Positions 6,077 through 8,270 of a stretch of 8,270 nt of DNA are shown here, piece by piece. The position numbers were made by a program, and so were the translations under genes. Each line of letters opens with the position of its first letter. The first letter of the stretch is position 1. Source of the DNA: Actinomycetes bacterium (GTDB lineage: Bacteria; Actinomycetota; Actinomycetes; Mycobacteriales; Mycobacteriaceae); assembly GCA_023416315.1 (NCBI GenBank), contig JAEZIA010000006.1:1-8270 (forward strand), in the 5' to 3' direction. The notes beneath the pieces are model-generated. The model was given only the letters and a program-made list of their open reading frames with translations. It made no database searches and was not told the DNA's origin.

Positions 6077-7054
6077 GTGCGCGCCGTCCTGATCGTCAAC
6101 CCGAACGCCACATCGACCACCGCGGCCGGCCGCGACCTCCTCGCCCACGCGCTGGAGAGCCGCGTGGAGCTCTCCGTCGTCCACACCGACCACCGCGGCC
6201 ACGCGATTGAAATCGCCGCGGCGGCCAAGCACGACGGCACCGACGTGATCATCGTCCACGGCGGCGACGGAACGGTGAACGAAGTGGTCAACGGCCTGCT
6301 CGGCCGGCCGTCTCAGGCGCGGGAGGGCAACACCCCACTGCCCGCGGTGGCGGTCGTGCCCGGTGGCTCGGCGAACGTGTTCGCCCGGGCCCTCGGCATC
6401 AGCCCGGACCCGATCGTGGCCACCAATCAGCTCGTCGATCTGCTCGGCGCCCGTCGCACCGGCGCCGCCTGGCGCCAGATCGGGCTGATGGACTGCGGCG
6501 AACGGTGGGCGGTCTTCACCGCCGGGATGGGCGTGGACGGCGACGTGGTGGCCGCCGTCGAGGAGCAACGGGCCAAGGGACGCAAGGTCACCGCAGGCCG
6601 CTACATCCGGGTGGCGGTGCGCGAGATGCTGGCCAGCGCGCGCAATGAGCCGCTGCTGACACTCGAGCTACCGGGCCAACCACCCCGAACCGGGGTTTAC
6701 TTCGTGTTCGTCTCCAACTCGAGCCCGTGGACCTACGCCAACACCAGGCCGGTGTGGACCAACCCGGACACCACGTTCGAGACCGGCCTCGGCGTGTTCG
6801 CGATCACCAGCATGAACGTCTGGAGGAACCTGATGCTGGTGCGCCGGATGGTGTCGAAGAAGCCGACCATCAAGGCCAAGCACCTGATCCACGACGACGA
6901 CGTGGCCTGGGTGCGGATCACGGCCGACGAACCGGTCGCCAGCCAGATCGACGGGGATTTCATCGGACTGCGCGCCGAAATGACGTTCCGAGTGGTTCCC
7001 GGGGCGCTCAGCGTCGTTGCTCCACCCGCGGTGGAACCCTCTGACCAGCACTAA
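6077..7054 (+). CDS. Diacylglycerol-kinase-like lipid kinase (Rv3218-type, YegS/BmrU family)
   Basis: This 325-residue protein has the DAGK catalytic fold, which uses ATP to phosphorylate a lipid hydroxyl such as that of diacylglycerol. The N-terminal alpha/beta domain begins with VLIVNPNATSTT, followed by the nucleotide-binding GGDGT at residues 62-66 with VNEVVNGLLG, and PGGSAN at 95-100 (Ser replaces the commoner Thr). The C-terminal beta-rich domain includes the conserved stretch around QIDGDFIG. The reaction is inferred from the fold; related proteins phosphorylate different lipids, including phosphatidylglycerol and diacylglycerol, so the substrate is not certain. GTG 6077 is the start because it leaves the first beta strand intact and has a TAGGCT at leaderless spacing. 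An ATG at 6070 is in another frame. It is transcribed alone or reads through toward whiB1; no strong terminator follows. Confidence 0.9.
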   Translation: MRAVLIVNPNATSTTAAGRDLLAHALESRVELSVVHTDHRGHAIEIAAAAKHDGTDVIIVHGGDGTVNEVVNGLLGRPSQAREGNTPLPAVAVVPGGSANVFARALGISPDPIVATNQLVDLLGARRTGAAWRQIGLMDCGERWAVFTAGMGVDGDVVAAVEEQRAKGRKVTAGRYIRVAVREMLASARNEPLLTLELPGQPPRTGVYFVFVSNSSPWTYANTRPVWTNPDTTFETGLGVFAITSMNVWRNLMLVRRMVSKKPTIKAKHLIHDDDVAWVRITADEPVASQIDGDFIGLRAEMTFRVVPGALSVVAPPAVEPSDQH

Positions 7055-7146
7055 TGGGATTGCCCCGAACGATTCAGGGCGCAGATGGGTTGAGTGTAGT
7101 ACAAACGGGTAGAGGGTTTTTGGACCCACCCCCGGCATGACCTAGT

Positions 7147-7162
7147 AGTGACATTGCCCACG
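7147..7162 (+). promoter_or_regulatory. CRP-like cAMP-receptor-protein site
   Basis: AGTGACATTGCCCACG holds GTGA-N6-CCAC, one mismatch from the symmetric GTGA-N6-TCAC core. It also fits the GTGNNANNNNNCAC pattern I recall for mycobacterial CRP (Rv3676). Its centre (7154.5) is 58.5 bp upstream of the predicted start at about 7213, the same position as the activating CRP site reported for M. tuberculosis whiB1 as I recall it. Confidence 0.65.
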
Positions 7163-7178
7163 TGTTAACTGAGTTCTA

Positions 7179-7206
7179 TTGACATCTGTCGACTGTGTGA
7201 AACGAT
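7179..7206 (+). promoter_or_regulatory. whiB1 promoter (-35 TTGACA, -10 AACGAT)
   Basis: TTGACA at 7179-7184 is a perfect -35 box. After a 16-bp spacer comes AACGAT at 7201-7206, a -10 box that departs from TANNNT at its first base. A start about 7 nt later, near 7213, would give a leader of about 90 nt. A weak box with CRP upstream is consistent with an activated promoter. Confidence 0.6.
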
Positions 7207-7264
7207 CGGATGCAACAACACAGAAACATTTGTGTGCAACGCATTAACAGCCGAAGCAAATCGA

Positions 7265-7282
7265 GTGCGCTTCGTCGCGCAC
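7265..7282 (+). other. Hairpin in the whiB1 leader just before the RBS
   Basis: GTGCGC (7265-7270) and GCGCAC (7277-7282) form a perfect 6-bp GC-rich stem with the loop TTCGTC. It ends 5 nt before the Shine-Dalgarno sequence. An earlier, weaker stem pairs ACACA (7218-7222) with TGTGT (7231-7235). These could influence mRNA stability or ribosome access; the effect is inference. Confidence 0.45.
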
Positions 7283-7287
7283 ATAGT

Positions 7288-7293
7288 AAGGAG
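7288..7293 (+). promoter_or_regulatory. whiB1 ribosome binding site
   Basis: AAGGAG lies 9 nt before ATG 7303. It is the clearest Shine-Dalgarno sequence in the window, and it fixes the WhiB1 start. Confidence 0.8.
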
Positions 7294-7302
7294 TAGCGAC
7301 AA

Positions 7303-7557
7303 ATGGATTGGCGCCATAAGGCGGTCTGCCGTGACGAGGATCCGGAACTGTTCTTCCCCGTGGGGAACAGCGGCCCGGCGCTCGCCCAGATCGCTGACGC
7401 GAAGCTCGTCTGTAACCGCTGTCCGGTGACGACCGAGTGCCTGACCTGGGCGTTGGATTCGGGCCAGGACGCCGGCGTCTGGGGCGGCATGAGCGAGGAC
7501 GAGCGCCGTGCCCTCAAGCGTCGCAACGCCCGCACCCGCGCGCGCAGCAGCGTCTGA
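7303..7557 (+). CDS. whiB1: WhiB1, nitric-oxide-sensitive [4Fe-4S] transcription regulator
   Basis: This 84-residue Wbl protein has the four cluster ligands Cys9, Cys37, Cys40 and Cys46 (C-x2-C-x5-C after the lone N-terminal cysteine), the GVWGG turn near residues 58-62 and an Arg/Lys-rich C-terminal tail (RRALKRRNARTRARSS) for DNA contact. In M. tuberculosis WhiB1 is an essential protein that binds the primary sigma factor in its holo form, and its cluster reacts rapidly with nitric oxide to give a DNA-binding state. Length and cysteine spacing match that protein. The gene has its own promoter, CRP-like site and long leader, and ends in a strong terminator, so it is monocistronic. It is convergent with pdtaS, as in M. 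tuberculosis, where Rv3219 and Rv3220c lie side by side. Confidence 0.97.
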   Translation: MDWRHKAVCRDEDPELFFPVGNSGPALAQIADAKLVCNRCPVTTECLTWALDSGQDAGVWGGMSEDERRALKRRNARTRARSSV

Positions 7558-7578
7558 GCACCGTTTCACAGTTTCAAG

Positions 7579-7619
7579 ATCGCGATCCTGGCATTTGCCA
7601 GGGTCGCGATTTCTTTTGT
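7579..7619 (+). terminator. Intrinsic terminator of whiB1
   Basis: A 14-bp stem (7579-7592 with 7597-7610, one T-G wobble) with the 4-nt loop ATTT is followed by TTCTTTTGT. It begins 21 nt after the whiB1 stop. It is a textbook Rho-independent terminator, unusual for mycobacteria, where T-tracts are often missing. On the opposite strand the trailing sequence is much less T-rich, so it mainly serves whiB1. Confidence 0.9.
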
Positions 7620-7646
7620 CAAAAGTGTCGTTTACGTCACGTTTGC

Positions 7647-8270
7647 TTATTGCGAAACTCGGGCGCTAGAACGCCGCGAGAGTGGCACACGTAACACAAC
7701 ATCGGTCCCGCCGTCGGGGTCGTCGTGCATTCCCAGGGAACCGTCGAGTTCCGCGGTGACCAACGTGCGCACGATCTGCAACCCCAGCCGGTCGGACTTC
7801 TCCAGCGAAAACCCGTCGGGCAGCCCCCGCCCGTCGTCATGCACCACGATGTCGAGCCACCGCGCCGAACGTTCGGCCCGGATCGTCACGGAACCCTGTT
7901 TGGCCGTCGATTCGAAGGCATGCTCGATGGCGTTCTGGACCAGCTCGGTCACCACCATCACCAACGCGGTCGCCCGGTCGGCGTCGAGGACCCCGAGCGC
8001 GCCCTCCCGGTTGATGCGGATGGGGGTGTCGACGCGGGCCACATCGTTCATGATCGGCAGGATCCGGTCGATGACCTCGTCGAGGTTGACCTCCTCGTCG
8101 ACCGACATCGACAGCGCCTCGTGCACCTGGGCGATCGACGCCACCCGGCGCACGGACTCCATGAGCGCCTCGCGGGCCTCTTCGTTGCTGGTGCGGCGGG
8201 CTTGAAGGCGCAGCAGCGCGGCGACGGTCTGCAGGTTGTTCTTGACCCGGTGGTGGATCTCGCGGATCGT
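7647..8270 (-). CDS. pdtaS: PdtaS sensor histidine kinase, C-terminal kinase part
   Basis: The gene runs off the right edge; the window holds the last 207 codons, from the dimerisation domain to TAA 7649-7647. The first visible residues are TIREIHHRVKNNLQTVAALL, the HisKA_2 phosphoacceptor motif, whose second histidine (codon 8252-8250) is the probable phosphorylation site. The HATPase domain follows, with the N-box ELVQNAIEHA, the G1 box DDGRGLP and the G2 box GLQIVRTLV. These belong to the soluble kinase of the two-component system PdtaS-PdtaR, whose response regulator PdtaR is an ANTAR RNA-binding antiterminator encoded elsewhere. The N-terminal GAF and PAS sensor domains known for the family lie outside the window. 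ATG 8162 is internal and not the true start. Confidence 0.95.
   Translation of the reverse strand, partial: TIREIHHRVKNNLQTVAALLRLQARRTSNEEAREALMESVRRVASIAQVHEALSMSVDEEVNLDEVIDRILPIMNDVARVDTPIRINREGALGVLDADRATALVMVVTELVQNAIEHAFESTAKQGSVTIRAERSARWLDIVVHDDGRGLPDGFSLEKSDRLGLQIVRTLVTAELDGSLGMHDDPDGGTDVVLRVPLSRRSSARVSQ

Larger units (their letters stand above)
7055..7302 (+). promoter_or_regulatory. Noncoding region upstream of whiB1
   Basis: These 248 bases hold no plausible gene. The first 90 bases contain only a weak possible hairpin (GGGT at 7114-7117 with ACCC at 7124-7127), too short to call a terminator for the lipid-kinase gene. From 7147 on, the region carries the CRP-like site, the -35 and -10 boxes and the whiB1 leader listed separately. 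The region is clearly more AT-rich than the flanking genes. Confidence 0.8.

Noticed and set aside
5932..6291. N-terminal extension of the GtrA frame
   Set aside because: It overlaps the lipid-kinase gene on the other strand and is not hydrophobic; GtrA proteins begin just before the first helix.
7114..7127. Terminator of the lipid-kinase gene
   Set aside because: The stem is only 4 bp with a T-rich loop, and no T-tract follows.
7168..7183. Second CRP site near -37.5 of whiB1
   Set aside because: Only CTGA-N6-TTGA is present, several mismatches from the consensus; too weak to list as a feature.
7165..7569. Minus-strand open frame across whiB1
   Set aside because: It is the antisense shadow of whiB1 and its promoter, with no recognisable domain.
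1..8270. Mobile elements, CRISPR arrays, tRNA or rRNA genes
   Set aside because: Looked for by eye on both strands; no transposase, regular repeats, long terminal repeats or tRNA/rRNA-like sequence was seen.

Overview
The window is high-GC and actinobacterial, and almost certainly from a fast-growing Mycobacterium/Mycolicibacterium or a close relative. The gene order matches, from memory, the M. tuberculosis block Rv3212 to Rv3220c: a beta-propeller-like protein, an orphan ParA/Soj ATPase, a histidine phosphatase (Rv3214/Gpm2), isochorismate synthase EntC, a GNAT acetyltransferase, a small membrane protein, a diacylglycerol-kinase-like lipid kinase, WhiB1 and the histidine kinase PdtaS. Frequent GTG starts, leaderless starts and a [4Fe-4S] Wbl protein fit the same assignment. 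No database search was run; homologies rest on motifs and recalled family knowledge.

Layout. Positions 1-525 (+) hold the C-terminal part of a propeller-like protein. Positions 522-1322 (-) hold a ParA-family ATPase, convergent with it. Positions 1393-3571 (+) form a tightly overlapping operon: histidine phosphatase, isochorismate synthase, GNAT acetyltransferase. Positions 3568-4882 (-) hold a small four-helix membrane protein preceded by a DGAT/PlsC-type acyltransferase. Positions 4917-5495 (+) hold a divergent TetR regulator, with a perfect 16-bp palindrome in the 34-bp gap between the two genes. Positions 5512 to about 5931 (-) hold a GtrA-family membrane protein. Positions 6077-7054 (+) hold the lipid kinase. 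Positions 7055-7302 are a noncoding region carrying the whiB1 promoter. Positions 7303-7557 (+) hold whiB1, followed by a strong intrinsic terminator. From 7647 to the window end (-) lies the C-terminal kinase half of PdtaS.

How the genes relate. The phosphatase-entC-GNAT genes overlap by 1-4 nt, so they are probably co-transcribed and translationally coupled; entC supplies isochorismate. The acyltransferase/membrane-protein pair is probably repressed by the divergent TetR through the palindrome. The acyltransferase, GtrA protein and lipid kinase all suggest lipid or envelope chemistry, but they are not one operon. From memory, the acyltransferase-TetR-GtrA trio does not lie between Rv3217c and Rv3218 in M. 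tuberculosis, so it is the accessory-looking part of an otherwise conserved block. whiB1 has a perfect -35 box, a CRP-like site where the known M. tuberculosis site lies, and a leader of about 90 nt with hairpins.

I see no mobile element, CRISPR array, tRNA or rRNA. There is no convincing wholly new system. The best leads are the TetR operator and its regulon, a 9-residue mini-ORF that bridges two genes, and three apparently leaderless starts with identical promoter geometry.
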